Assembly: GCF_001540865.1 (NCBI RefSeq)
Contig: NC_033629.1
Location: forward strand, 10,227,873 to 10,291,872
Direction of reading: 5' to 3'
Source of the DNA: Ananas comosus
Lineage: Eukaryota; Streptophyta; Magnoliopsida; Poales; Bromeliaceae
Length of the DNA stretch: 64,000 nucleotides
Positions 25,686-36,400 of this stretch are shown here, piece after piece. Numbering within the stretch: the first letter of the stretch is position 1; every line of letters starts with the position of its first letter. A model generated the notes under the pieces. That model saw only the letters and a program-made list of their open reading frames with translations. It was not told the origin of the DNA and searched no databases. A program made the translations under genes and the position numbers.

Positions 25686-28277
25686 CTCCCATATTTAGAT
25701 ACATAAAATTCATTAAGATTGTAGATAGTAAAGAAACTTTAGAAAACTAACGATCTTTATATTTAAAATCATAATAACAAGCAAGTTGTATTGCAAAAAA
25801 ATGATTCAGTTTGGTACAAAAATAAAACACATCTTGAAGCAAAAAATTACATTTTTATGGAGCTAGCATTTCATTCCAAAAAATTAAATTTCCTAGAATT
25901 GTTAAAATAATAATAGTAAATTACATTTTTGGCCCTCGAACTATGAGACTTGTGAGATTTCGATCCTCAAACTTTGATTTGTCGCAATTTCTAGCTTGAA
26001 CTTTTTGAACTATTATAATCAAGTGTCAGAATCCAATACAATAGGCTGAATATATATTGAGAAATTGTTGATATAGAAGTGAATGTAATATCTTAATTAT
26101 TATTTCGTCATCGATCACAATACTTTCATTTCACTTCTGTATCACTAATATGTCAATATTTAGCCAGTTAAATTAAATTGTCGGACTCGATTGCAACAAT
26201 TCAAAAAGTTTGAGCCAGAAGTTATAACAAATTAAAATTTAAGGATCAAAGTGCTACATGGATCATAGTTTTGAGGAACAAAATTAAGTGTAATTTATCC
26301 TATAAATAACAGAAATTAAGGTAAGATGATTACATGACGAATTTCATTCGGTGCTGTAATATCATAAGTCGCATCTGAATTATTGTGTGCTGATCCACTT
26401 GAATGATGTCCTTCAAGCTGTGAACACAAATTAGTTAGACTATATTTTTGATTATTTTTTCTGGCATCTAATAAGACCTCTTTATATATATGATAAATCA
26501 TTATGTAAATTAATGAAAAAGCTAAGTATTAGGCACATTACCAATATGATAGAACAAATTATGTACGTGCCTCATCATGAAGAGAAGTTTAATAATTAAT
26601 AGTAAAATATTTATTTATTTTAGCTAGATGACAATATCATTTAGACAACCATCAAAATTAGAGTACGTAAAAATATAGGCTTCAATATGAAAAATGATCA
26701 ATTGTGCAAAAGATTGTTACCCACTCCGATCGAGTTGGGTTTCAATGTGTAGTTTCATTTTCTAAATAAAAATGTTACCGGTACAATACATTCCTTATAG
26801 AAATGTATATCTTACACCATTTAATGCAAGAATTAATAAAAACTCTCTTGGAATTCAATTCTAGTTAAAAAAATTAAAACAAAAATTTGCTAAAACATGT
26901 AAGTTAATATGAACCATAAGGAGGCTACAAGTGCAAGATTTTTATCGAACTATAGGGTATATATATATGGATAGCACTATTTTTTTTTCTAAATTGCAAA
27001 AATAATGACCAAACAATAACAAATATATTGCTTAATAATGTACAATTAAGATGTCCATCAATCATATGGCTAAAGTATTGTTATACAGGACAAACATGAG
27101 ACCATATAATATTGCAATGGATAAAATGTGTAATATAATTTTGAATAGAATTTAAGGTGACACAACTTTACAAGGTTGGCCAATAATATAAAATACTTTA
27201 CTCAAACTGAATATTTAGAGGTTTTACATACAGTTAATTTGATTTGGCCACTATGTTAAAAGTCGCAAACGTTCCAACACGTACACACACATAGACATAC
27301 TATAGGTAAACGGTTTGATTTACTATTAATTTATTTTTAGTAATAGAACTTGCAAATCGACGATTGATATTGTTGAACATGATCTAGACTGTTTAAACTA
27401 TCTAAAAATCAAATTTCTTTCTTTGGTCCTCAAATTATAAAATGTGTGATACTTAATTTGATCTTCAAACTTTAAGCCCTTCTAATTTTTTATTTAATTT
27501 TCTAAATTATTGCAATCAAGCCCTGTAATTTAATTTCGTTAACTGAATAGGATTGCTGAGATGAAAATAATCGAATGATATTATAGTTGAGATATAGTAA
27601 CGAGTAAGATACTACATCAATCTCATATCAGCTGTTATGGCCGATCCACCGGCAGTAATAATTTATTAAAACTAATTAAACCATAATTGATGGTCTTTCT
27701 ACCCATTGTGGAACGTGGAACTATTGGAGTATCACAGACTCTCCCGTCTGCCGTCTGGCTGGTAGTATGAGGGATACCTCACACTTTCTGTTGGGCTGGG
27801 CAGGGCTGGTGATTTGATTCTGATATCAAATATAACGATCCGAACTACAAATAGTAATAATTTATTGGAATTCGGTTACTATTATTACTATAATTCATGA
27901 TCTTATATTCCCGATTACAAATCCGTTTCATTCATAGTTGGACTATTAAGATGTCACATCATTAACATATTATTATTTAGTTAAATCAATTGGACATACG
28001 GGACTTGATTGCAGCAATATAGAAAAATAAACCGAAAACTAAAACAAATTAAAAATCGAAGATCAAAATATCATGCGCCTTATAGTTTGAGGAGTGAAAC
28101 TTAACCATCATATATAGATAGTTTATGTACTTGAAAGTTGTGGATTAATGGAGGGTCTACGAGATATCGGTTTAGCTGCTCCCCCTCTCTCCCTTCGTAA
28201 TAATGGAGGTCTCTTCCACAAACAACATGAAGACAAAGCCATAGCAAACAAAATTGAGATGACCATTTTGAAGCCAT
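21484..28277 (-). CDS. Neprosin-domain (DUF239) secreted protein, copy A
   Basis: Six exons on the minus strand (high to low): 28277-28131, 26417-26334, 25647-25486, 25013-24960, 23446-23297 and 21876-21484. All have phase-0 junctions and GT-AG introns; together they encode 329 residues. Residues 1-21 look like a signal peptide (M-A-S-K-W ... L-H-V-V-C-G). The neprosin domain (PF03080, MEROPS G3 relatives) follows, with Y-Y-G-T-Q-A-K-I-N-L-W, V-E-A-G-F-H-V-Y-P-S-L-Y, W-T-A-D-G-Y-K-S-T-G-C-Y-N, I-G-Y-W-P-K-S-L-F, P-P-M-G-S-G-H and the terminal F-Y-F-G-G-P-A-G-C. The first catalytic-type Glu (V-E-A-G) is kept, but W-G-G-E is W-G-G-S. The N-terminal activation region is only about 55 residues after the signal, far shorter than usual. 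It heads a tandem family with copies B and C. Peptidase activity is doubtful. Confidence 0.9.
22445..22690 (+). repeat. 116-bp tandem duplication in copy A intron 5
   Basis: Starts ttgaaaatatttctactcag at 22445 and again at 22561, near identical over the whole unit. A third partial start is at 22677. It is absent from the matching introns of copies B and C, so it arose after the gene duplications. Confidence 0.93.
23706..24335. mobile_element. hAT-type MITE with 8-bp TSD (630 bp)
   Basis: Perfect 8-bp direct repeats CTCATAAG at 23698-23705 and 24336-24343. Ends are taaacgagcc and ...ttgccacctcta. The subterminal regions are packed with gagccgaacacgag / ctcgtgttcggctc motifs in both orientations. 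It belongs to the same family as 45603-46708 and has no transposase. It lies in intron 4 of neprosin copy A. Confidence 0.88.
25051..25682. repeat. (AT)n microsatellite (25051-25078) and poly-A tract (25651-25682)
   Basis: Two simple repeats flanking exon 3 of copy A. The poly-A tract lies just upstream (minus strand) of the exon 3 acceptor, so it forms an unusually long pure T run at the splice acceptor. Confidence 0.9.
25915..26301. mobile_element. MITE in copy A intron 2
   Basis: Left end taaattacatttttggccctc and right end, inverted, taaattacacttaattttgttcctc form degenerate terminal inverted repeats. Similar ends occur near 27412, 28103, 43380 and 50568, so this is a multicopy family here. 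TSD not resolved. Confidence 0.6.
27412..28103. mobile_element. MITE in copy A intron 1, split by a TRIM
   Basis: The left end (tttggtcctcaaattataaa) and the right end (cttatagtttgaggagtgaa) are mutually inverted. A homologous, uninterrupted element sits at the same place in copy B intron 1 (about 43380-43720), so this MITE predates the A/B duplication. Confidence 0.65.
27633..27958 (-). mobile_element. TRIM-1 element (small LTR retrotransposon), diverged
   Basis: Minus orientation: 5' LTR about 27958-27831 (starts TGTGACATC, ends GTTATA), a PBS-like tttgatatcaga, a short interior, and 3' LTR about 27736-27633 (starts TGTGATACTCC). It carries no genes. It is absent from the corresponding MITE of copy B, so it is younger than the gene duplication. 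Confidence 0.75.
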
Positions 28278-28333
28278 TATAATAATAATAATAAAAAAAA
28301 ACATATGGTCTCGCATGGAACCCTAGCCCTCTC

Positions 28334-28345
28334 TTTAAATATACA
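28334..28345 (-). promoter_or_regulatory. Probable TATA box of neprosin copy A
   Basis: Minus-strand TATATTTAAAG about 58-68 nt before the ATG at 28277, followed by agagaggg. The same arrangement (TATATAAAGAGAGGG, then a ttccat block) precedes copy B, which supports it as a conserved core promoter. Confidence 0.7.
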
Positions 28346-28819
28346 AGATTATTGTAGTTGAAAACTTTTAAATGGAAATTATTAATTGTCACATTAAGTG
28401 AAATTGATACATGCACTTTGATTTAACACTAGAAAATTTCTTTTCCTTTCACAGAATCTATCTATATATATATATATTAAGGGGCTCAGTATTAAGGAAA
28501 TAAATATTAAAATAAAAGAGGAAGGAAATAAAGTGTATTAAGACCTTTCTTTTGACACCTGCAATCAACGAGGAAAGAAACATTCAGATTTTAAAAAAGA
28601 GAGAAACATTAAATTCTTGTCGCTCTAAATTCACATTCATATATAGAAAAGCGTACGAAGAGAGAAACATTCAGATTTTTGACAAAAATATGTCCACATT
28701 TATAGTTGTTTGGATGTGAATAAGTATCGGATGTTGAATTTTCATTACCATACATATCCGCTAGAAAAGCATTCTGATTCGAATATTATTTAGATTAATA
28801 ATCTATATTAATATGCGTA

Positions 28820-29062
28820 TATTGTTAAATATAAAAATGTTGAAACATCGTTCTCTGATAGCTTAAGCTTTTAGAGTACAACAGTTGTTTCAAATGGTAT
28901 TAGAGCAGAAGGTCCTAAGTTCGAGTCACGCCAGACTCCTAACATATTAATTTTCTCCCAGGTCTTGAGTTCGAGTCACGCCACCTCCCATTTAAACACC
29001 GTTATACTCTAAAAATTTAAGCTATTAGAGAACGGTGTTTAAACAATTTTATATTTAACATA
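28820..29062. mobile_element. Fold-back element with ~65-bp terminal inverted repeats
   Basis: Arms 28820-28890 and 28994-29062 are imperfect inverted copies (gttaaatataaaa...gttctctgatagcttaag and its complement). The short loop holds tggtattagagc and two copies of gttcgagtcacgcc, which resemble a retroelement primer site and a tRNA B box. The class is uncertain. Confidence 0.7.
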
Positions 29063-29199
29063 TATAAAGTAGAATTAGTGCGAATAGTGCAAAATGCGCG
29101 TCACTAAAGTTCTATACTTGTGTTTAAAATTTACATGTCTTTTTTTAAATAAAATTTAATATTTAACAAATATAAATATAATTTAATATAAAAATCATA

Positions 29200-30870
29200 A
29201 TAAAATAAACAAAGAATAGGCTTTTTTGCAAACAAAACACTAATTTTTCATTTTTACAAAAATAAACTATTTTTTTAATTTTGTATATTTGGACCAAAAT
29301 TTTTGAAAAGGACAAAAGTACCTTCCTGCCTTAAACATTCTATTTCTCTTTTCTCTCCCTTCTCGCGGGCTATGTCTTCACCGTCGGCGGTCGTCTTGAA
29401 CACTCATCCCACCTCCGCCACCTCTACACCAGCTCCTCCGTCGTGTTCGCGTCATGAACACCTCACGAGCTAGAGGAATACGACGAATTTAATATACTTA
29501 TTGTTGTGACTGCTCAACTCGGTACTTCGCCGGAGACGAAGGAGAAGGTGGAAGAGGAAGATGATAATCACTGGTCAAGAATGCTTCCAAAGAATGTTCG
29601 CAGTGAGCGTGGCCAATTGCAACGATGTGGTGGCGGTAGTGATCAGAGGAAAAAAAAAAAATCTACGTTGACGTGATGGTGTTTACTAAAATGTTGCTCT
29701 ATTCGAACATATGTTGTATTATTAATTAAGAAAGTTGTACTATCTTACAATTTAATATACGTATCAAATATTGTAATTTTCTTGCTAAATAATGCAATAT
29801 ATATGTTCAAATAGTAAATATCTTTTTAAATAGTACAATATTGTGTCGTTTGTCAAAATTTTTTATCTCACTACCACCACTATTTCGCCGCTACGGCCAC
29901 GCTTGCCACCCACTCGCGAACCTGCTTTAGGAGTATATATTTTCGATCATCAATCATCGCCCTCCTCCTCTGCCATCTCTGTCTTCATCTTCGACGATGT
30001 GACGCTCCACTTTTCAGAAAGTCATCCATCCTAAGATTACGCTAGCCCTAGCAGGCTTAACCCTTCTTAACTTCTTGGACATAACCACCGCCCAAAATAC
30101 TATAGCCAGATTAAGAGTTTTAACTATATTATACTTTAGTGTTAATTGTATAAAAATTCCTACAAACAAACATAGTAAATCGCAAATATATCCGTACAAA
30201 GTTTAACTATCATATGCAGTCTCCGCAAAAGTCCCAACTATTAATGAAAAGGGGTAAAAAGGTCAATTCACCTCATTCACTAAAGTCGATTAAAACTAGC
30301 GAGACGAGTCTCATATTGTTTGGTATTTATGAGTCTGAGTCTGACGAAAACATCAGAGTTTGGGGGAAAAATGTGAGATCTTAGATAGTCCTATATATAA
30401 AGTATAAAATGACTAAAACTCAAATCTGGTTATAGTATTTTGGACGGTGGGTAGGCTCTAGAGGTTACAAGAGTTAAGCGGGCTAGGATTAAAGTAGTTT
30501 TAGGAAGGATGACCCCCTAAAAAGTAGGGCGTCATAGACGACGCGCCACCCTTGTCTTTAATTACAGTGGCGACCTCGCCAAAGAATGCCGAGAATGGTC
30601 ACAGCCATGGCTACGAACGAATCAAGTTTCGTCTTCATCCTTTTGCTCATGCACGAGGGAAGGGTGGAGCAGGACGATGACATGGGGCGCGGTGGAGGAG
30701 AAGTGAAAGAAAGCGGGAGAAGAAAGAGAGCACGAAAAGAGAGAATATGAGTATTTTGGTCATTTTAAAAATCAATCTATAAAAATAAAAAATGACCAAT
30801 TTTTACAAAATCGCAAAAACTAGTGAGTTTTTATGTGAAAAGGTCCAAAAAATATGATAAAAAACGGTCT
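29200..30870. mobile_element. Possible Mutator-like element, decayed
   Basis: AT-rich ends (about 29200-29370 and 30720-30870) show loose inverted similarity. Examples are ttttttgcaaacaaaa, actaatttttcatttttaca and a gaaaaggacaaaa block, followed by CT-rich then GC-richer DNA. The centre (29370-29640 and 30560-30720) has short gene-like GC-rich stretches with no recognised product. TSDs were not found; low certainty. Confidence 0.35.
30285..30536 (+). mobile_element. TRIM-2 fragment (interior end plus 3' LTR)
   Basis: The LTR 30372-30536 starts TGTGAGATC and ends GGCGTCATA, and matches the TRIM-2 LTRs at 59918 and 60240. Before it lies the interior motif gagacgagtctcatatt...tgagtctgacgaaaac. 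The 5' LTR is missing. Confidence 0.8.
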
Positions 30871-31310
30871 TATTTTCCTACAGTATAAATTAACACGCCC
30901 TCTCATCTCGTATACATAATAAAATAAACAAAAAATATGATAAAAAACTGCCTTGCTTTTCTACAAAATGAATTAACATTTCTTCTTATCTTATATATGG
31001 GTGTAAACGGCTGAACATGGTCGAAATCTTGTTGAAAAACTATATACGTACGTACCCACAGTTAATTTTTTTTGGTATATATATAAATATACGTCGAATG
31101 CTAAATTTTAATACTTGTATTCGCATCATATCGAATCTAGTGTGCATTCTGATATAAATTTACCCTAATCACTTTCGCCTGTTGGTTGACCCTCCTCCTA
31201 AGCCTAACTAACAAAAAGGAAAAAAGAAAAAGAACTAGTAAAATCTCTCTCCCAGGTGCCGAAGAGGGCAACCCCCTACACACCGTATATACTGCCCAAT
31301 ATCTGGCCAA

Positions 31311-31460
31311 CCACCGACTGTCCCTAACGCAAGTGGTAAAGAACTTGATGGTTGGTATCTGAGGTCTCAAGTTTAAATCCTAGTTGATTCACATTCCGAC
31401 TAAATTTACTTTTTTTTAAAAAAATGAAATAGATAGCAAACTATCTTTTCTCAAAAAAAA
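31311..31460 (+). mobile_element. tRNA-derived SINE, copy 1
   Basis: Polymerase-III A box TAACGCAAGTGG (31325-31336), B box-like gtttaaatcc (31371-31380), 3' hairpin GATAGC-AA-ACTATC (31432-31445) and an A-tail. It is flanked by near-matching TSDs aatatctggccaa (31299-31310) and aatatttggcctaa (31459-31472). Confidence 0.85.
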
Positions 31461-31832
31461 TATTTGGCCTAACGGGAGGAGACATGGTGACCCCAAAAAT
31501 GTAGCGAGTCCCGTCAACTATACGATATTTTGAATTTTCCCCTCAACTTTATCTTTTTTATTTTGAACTTTTAATTTATTTTAAATTTGATTATTCTGAT
31601 TGATTTTTTTTAAAAATATTTTATTATATTTTTATCTCAAAATAAGATATATAATTAGCTAGTTATAGATGATCTGTGGCATAATAAACCGTCCCCTCCC
31701 CTCTCTAGTCCGAAGAGAGAGAGGGCGAGAGGGGCACGATCCTCTCCCAATATAATTTATAAGGAAAAAAAAAAAAAAGAATGTAAAGAGGGAGACATCC
31801 CTCTCTTCTCTCTCTAATTCAAACAGGGAGAA

Positions 31833-31987
31833 ACCGACCGTCCCTAGAGCAAGTGGCAAAAGGCTTGGTGGTTGATATCCGAGATCCAAATTCGAATCCT
31901 AGTTGATTCACATTTTCAGCTAAATTTATTTCTAAATGAAGTAAGCGGAGTGGGTAGCGTGCTACCTATCTCTCAAAAAAAAAAAAA
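31833..31987 (+). mobile_element. tRNA-derived SINE, copy 2
   Basis: A box TAGAGCAAGTGG (31845-31856) and B box ttcgaatcc (31891-31899), then the shared body gttgattcacatt...ctaaattta. The hairpin GGTAGC-GT-GCTACC (31953-31966) and an A-tail (31975-31987) end it. Candidate TSDs acagggaga / acagagaga flank it. The 3' tail is the same as in LINE-2. Confidence 0.88.
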
Positions 31988-32104
31988 TCAGACAGAGAGA
32001 GTGTGGACGGGTTCTGCCACGCAACTGGGACATTCCTCAGCGTGCGTGTGTATATATATTATTATATAACATATTTTAACTTATCTTTAGCTCTCTTAGT
32101 TAGC

Positions 32105-32527
32105 TATCAGGCTCTCTAGCATTAATAATTTATTAGATTCAAATCACCCGTCTTAAATCAACGGCTTAAAATATTTAAATCTAGTCATTATTAGGGTCTA
32201 TGTTCTTTTGTAGGGCTTTTGTGGTGTTACAAACTCTTCGGTTTAGACTCATTAGGCTAATCACACGCAGTCCAAAATTATCAGACAATAAAATTCAATC
32301 ACACACAAAATCCAAAATCATGCGCAATGTGAGGCCCACCTTATACTGCCGGCTGATGAACAGCCTCTAATATCAAATGTAATGATTAAGCTTACTAGCA
32401 ATAATAACTCGTTGGACTCAAACTACTAACCAAAATATTTAAACTCAATTATTATTATTATTAAAGTCTATGTTCTCTTACGTACCCAATTACAATCCCC
32501 TTTTTATGGGACTCTTGAAATATTACA
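32105..32527 (-). mobile_element. TRIM-1 element, minus orientation
   Basis: 5' LTR 32527-32378 (TGTAATA ... CATTACA) is followed by tttgatattagagg, a diverged initiator-Met primer site, and a short interior. A second LTR starts at 32231 (TGTAACACC) and fades near 32105. Internal landmarks (attgtaattgggta, gagttattattgctag) match the other TRIM-1 copies. Confidence 0.75.
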
Positions 32528-32529
32528 CT

Positions 32530-33422
32530 ACTACTATTTCACCCACGCCTACTAAACCTCACGCGTTCAAAAGCTATATAGTGTAGAAACAAGTGAATAT
32601 TAGTACTTTCAAAAATATTCCAGCACAAGAGCATCAACCCCTATATGTGTCTATAAATAAGGTTCCACGAAAACGCAGACTCCATATAAGGAATTCTACT
32701 AAACTAAATTTAAATTTTACTCGATTTCTTTATTACATATTTAAATCTCTATCCAAATCAAACTAGGATTGAAATATAATATAACCAAATCCTACCATTT
32801 TATGAGGTGCACTATTTAAGATTTCATCATGTGATCAATGCACTAAGTGAGCGTTTGAGTGATCTTTTGAAGTTTCAGTCCTACATGTCTCTAAGATAAA
32901 AAAGTATAAAACTTATCTACATTGTTGACTATTTTGATCGACTATCTAATTTTTTTAAATTTTAATTATTTTTTAAAATTTTAATTTTGGTATCCGGTCC
33001 GTCAACTTCTTTGATTCAAGCCAGTTTAGTGGTCATTCTGATAAAGCTAATTTATAGTCAAATAAATGGGTGAAATCTATTTTATCCATTTACATATATG
33101 ATATATGATATAGAAATTAGGGAGAGATGAAGTCTTAGAGGAGAGAGATTTCTCATACGGTATAGCAATCAGGTACAGAATTAAGAAATTTACATAATTT
33201 ACCAAATACTGAAGAGGTTCTAAGCATAGACCACAATATTCCTGAGTTAGAAAAAAAAAAAATTAAAGGCAAGATAAATTGTTAATTAAACTTTAGGAAT
33301 TCTCAACAAAAGGAGTAATTGCAATTCGATATAGCACTTAGAATGGTTGTAGGACAGGTACAGCCGCAGCTGACAACTTAGAAACTTAGTATTTTATTTG
33401 ACAATTATGCTAATAGTTGCTA
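32530..33422. other. Spacer 3' of neprosin copy B
   Basis: AT-rich, with no recognised gene or bounded repeat. Part is the copy B 3' UTR. Confidence 0.45.
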
Positions 33423-36400
33423 TCATTTAGTACAACCTGGCGGCCCGCCAAAATAAAATAAAAATCCATCATGTAATCCGAACTTGCTTGAGTCGACAAG
33501 TGCAGAAACTTTGTAGCATTTTCTCGCATCAGTATATGCAGATTGCATGCCGTCAATAAGGTCACAGGATTTGCCATCTGAGTTAAAAAGCTCGATATTT
33601 TTGATATATGCTGCTTTTTGTTCTAATTCATCAGGATAATGCCCGCTGCCCATTGGAGGACCTGTTTCTTTCTGCGAATAGGTGACAAATCCACCCCATC
33701 TGATCAAAGTTGCACTATCAGCTAAAGTTGTAAAAAGTGACTTCGGCCAATATCCTATTACTTGGGGCATGGCTAAATCTTCTCTATATAACCACCAGTC
33801 GCCGGTGTGAGGATCCTGCTACATACCAAACATAAGAAAAGATTAAAAAGTATATTTTAATGAGTAATTTCAAATAACATATAAATCTTTTAATGCATGC
33901 GAAAATCTGAAGGGACTGCTAGTTATTACTACTAGCTAGTCACAGCACAACAATACATTACTAGCTCAAAATACAAATCACCATATTATGCATTTATTGT
34001 ATAGTTTAAAAACCTTTATTAGAGGTGAATAAACAACCAAAATGTCAGAGTATTTTATTTCTTTCAACAGAAACACATTTGAAACTGCTTTAAATGTACG
34101 AAATAAAAAAACCAAATGTGGATAACTTGAGAACTGCTAATCTGTCTAATACCTTCATGAATAAAATATCAATTGAAAAGAATAACAAACAGTGGCTAAC
34201 AATGTATTGACCTTACTTGAACTGCAAACCATTTTGAGATGGGTTTGTGAACTTTATCAAGTTAGTACCTTTCACCTTAAACTGTCTAATGTTTTATCAT
34301 AAACTATCGCATTGACATCATTATATAAGCTCCTCCTAATAGTTTAGCAACTATAAATGCAAATAAATAGAATAATGGATATTTTCATACACAAAATTTT
34401 TAAAGACTAAGTGCCAAAAATTCCTTGATAAGTATCCGTTTTATATTTTACACCGTATCTTTTAAAAACCTCTATATTGTCCAGCGAAATTTAAAATTGT
34501 AGCACTTAATTTTGCACTATTACTACTTTGTCACTGTTCTGCACATAAATTGCATGGTAACTACTGATATACTTATTTTATCCTTAGAAATGAGTAAAAA
34601 AGAACAGTTAATTAGTAAATCGAGGGGATTATTTTCATAAAGTTTTCTAATATGATCGAAAACAAAAGATTATTATGTATTCTCACCATTTCCAAGGATA
34701 GAATGGATATTTTAGTAAATTACTCAATTAACCACATAATTTATGCCTTGAATAATGACAAAATAGTAATGGTGCTGGACTAAATACTACAACTTTAAAT
34801 TTGAAGGGAAGAAAAATAGAAGTTTTAAAAAAAAGGAGGGAAAAGCAGAAAAAGCACATATTTCTAAGGAATTTTCCGCATTTAACCATTTTAGAAGTAT
34901 GCCAAATTATAGAAATGACTATCTCATCTATTTCTAGTAAATGATACCAGAATTCAGTATTATCAAATAAAATTATTAGAAATATTAAATGAAAGAAAAT
35001 TTCTTTAACCTTTTTTATGCTAAGTGTGATATAATATTGTTGGCCATTGTAAGTAGATACATTATCAATTATGTCCCCTGGTGTAAGTATATTCCAGTTA
35101 ATCATTTTAAAACCTTTACATTGAAGATTATAACAACCAGTTGATTGATAGCCATCTGCCTACAAAAAAAAAAGGTAAATGCGAATTAGATCTCGTCTTC
35201 AAATTAAGATAAAAGCAGTACTTGAGTCCATAAATTTTAATTTATTTTATTTTTTAGCTCAAAATTTAAGAATTATTACAATCAAGCCCAACTGTCGAGC
35301 TTGATGACAAAACACAAACATGATATTTACATCTAACGACATAGCATTCTAGTTGGCTTAGTCTCATTAACCGTAATTGCTATGTTGACATAGCAACATA
35401 TCGTTCATTCATTCTTGTCATTGCCCAATTATTGCCATATATAAGCATCACATTATTATAATAAAAATTAGAAGGAACAATTTACCGCTTGCACCAGGTG
35501 CACCATACCATTGGTACAACAATATATAAATAAGGTCTTTAGACCATAACATAATCCATTGTTGGACATGACCTATAGTATTGAGAAGGCTAACATGCAT
35601 GTTTCTTATGCAGTAGATGATTTGGCGCACCAAATAAATTTTCTTTTTTGTTACATGATATCTAGATACATATTTCTCATCCATCAAATAAATTCAACTT
35701 ATGCGTTTACTTATTTTGCACTCCTGATGCAAACAAAAAATTATCTATTCTCTTTAGCTCTTTCTCTTAATAATGTTGTGATGTTAAATCAACCACTAGA
35801 ATGCCACACAGTTACCATATCGTCTTGATGGTTGTCATTGATGGTGTAGCAATTATTTGGATCTTATGACACTACCACACCATCATTCCATCATCGAAGC
35901 TTAATGACAAGGCTTGATTGCAACATTCCTAATGCAAAGCGAAAATGAAAATTTGGGTACTTAAATGCCACCCACCTTATAGTTCAAGAACTGTTGGCGC
36001 TATTCAACCTAAAAAAAAATTTTATACTCACAGTCCAAAATACGAAGAAATGAAGCTTGCTGTCTTGATATAATCCGGGAAATACCTGTCATGTGGCATG
36101 TTTAAAATCACACTAATAAATTATAGGCTATCAATATCTTTAGAAAACTACTACTGAGAAAATAAAAAACAATTAACCTATTTTTTAAAAATTGTGATAA
36201 ACAATAATTGGTATAAATATCCATATTAGTAGAAATATGCGATTTGCAAGAAAAAAAAAAATTATAAATAATTATTAGCAATGACAATAGTCAATTAGTT
36301 TAAAATTAGGATTATGGGAATATTATGACATGCTGTTTTATTATTCAAAAGAGGGATTCTTCTATACATCAACCAAATCCTTATAGTTTATTTTTTGAGG

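Noticed and set aside
28123..28416. 97-residue minus-strand frame near neprosin copy A exon 1
   Set aside because: Out of frame with the signal peptide and neprosin exons; the MASKW frame is shared with copy B.
28896..28990. Possible tRNA gene from gttcgagtcacgcc motifs
   Set aside because: No complete cloverleaf or A box in the right place; the motif is duplicated within a fold-back element.
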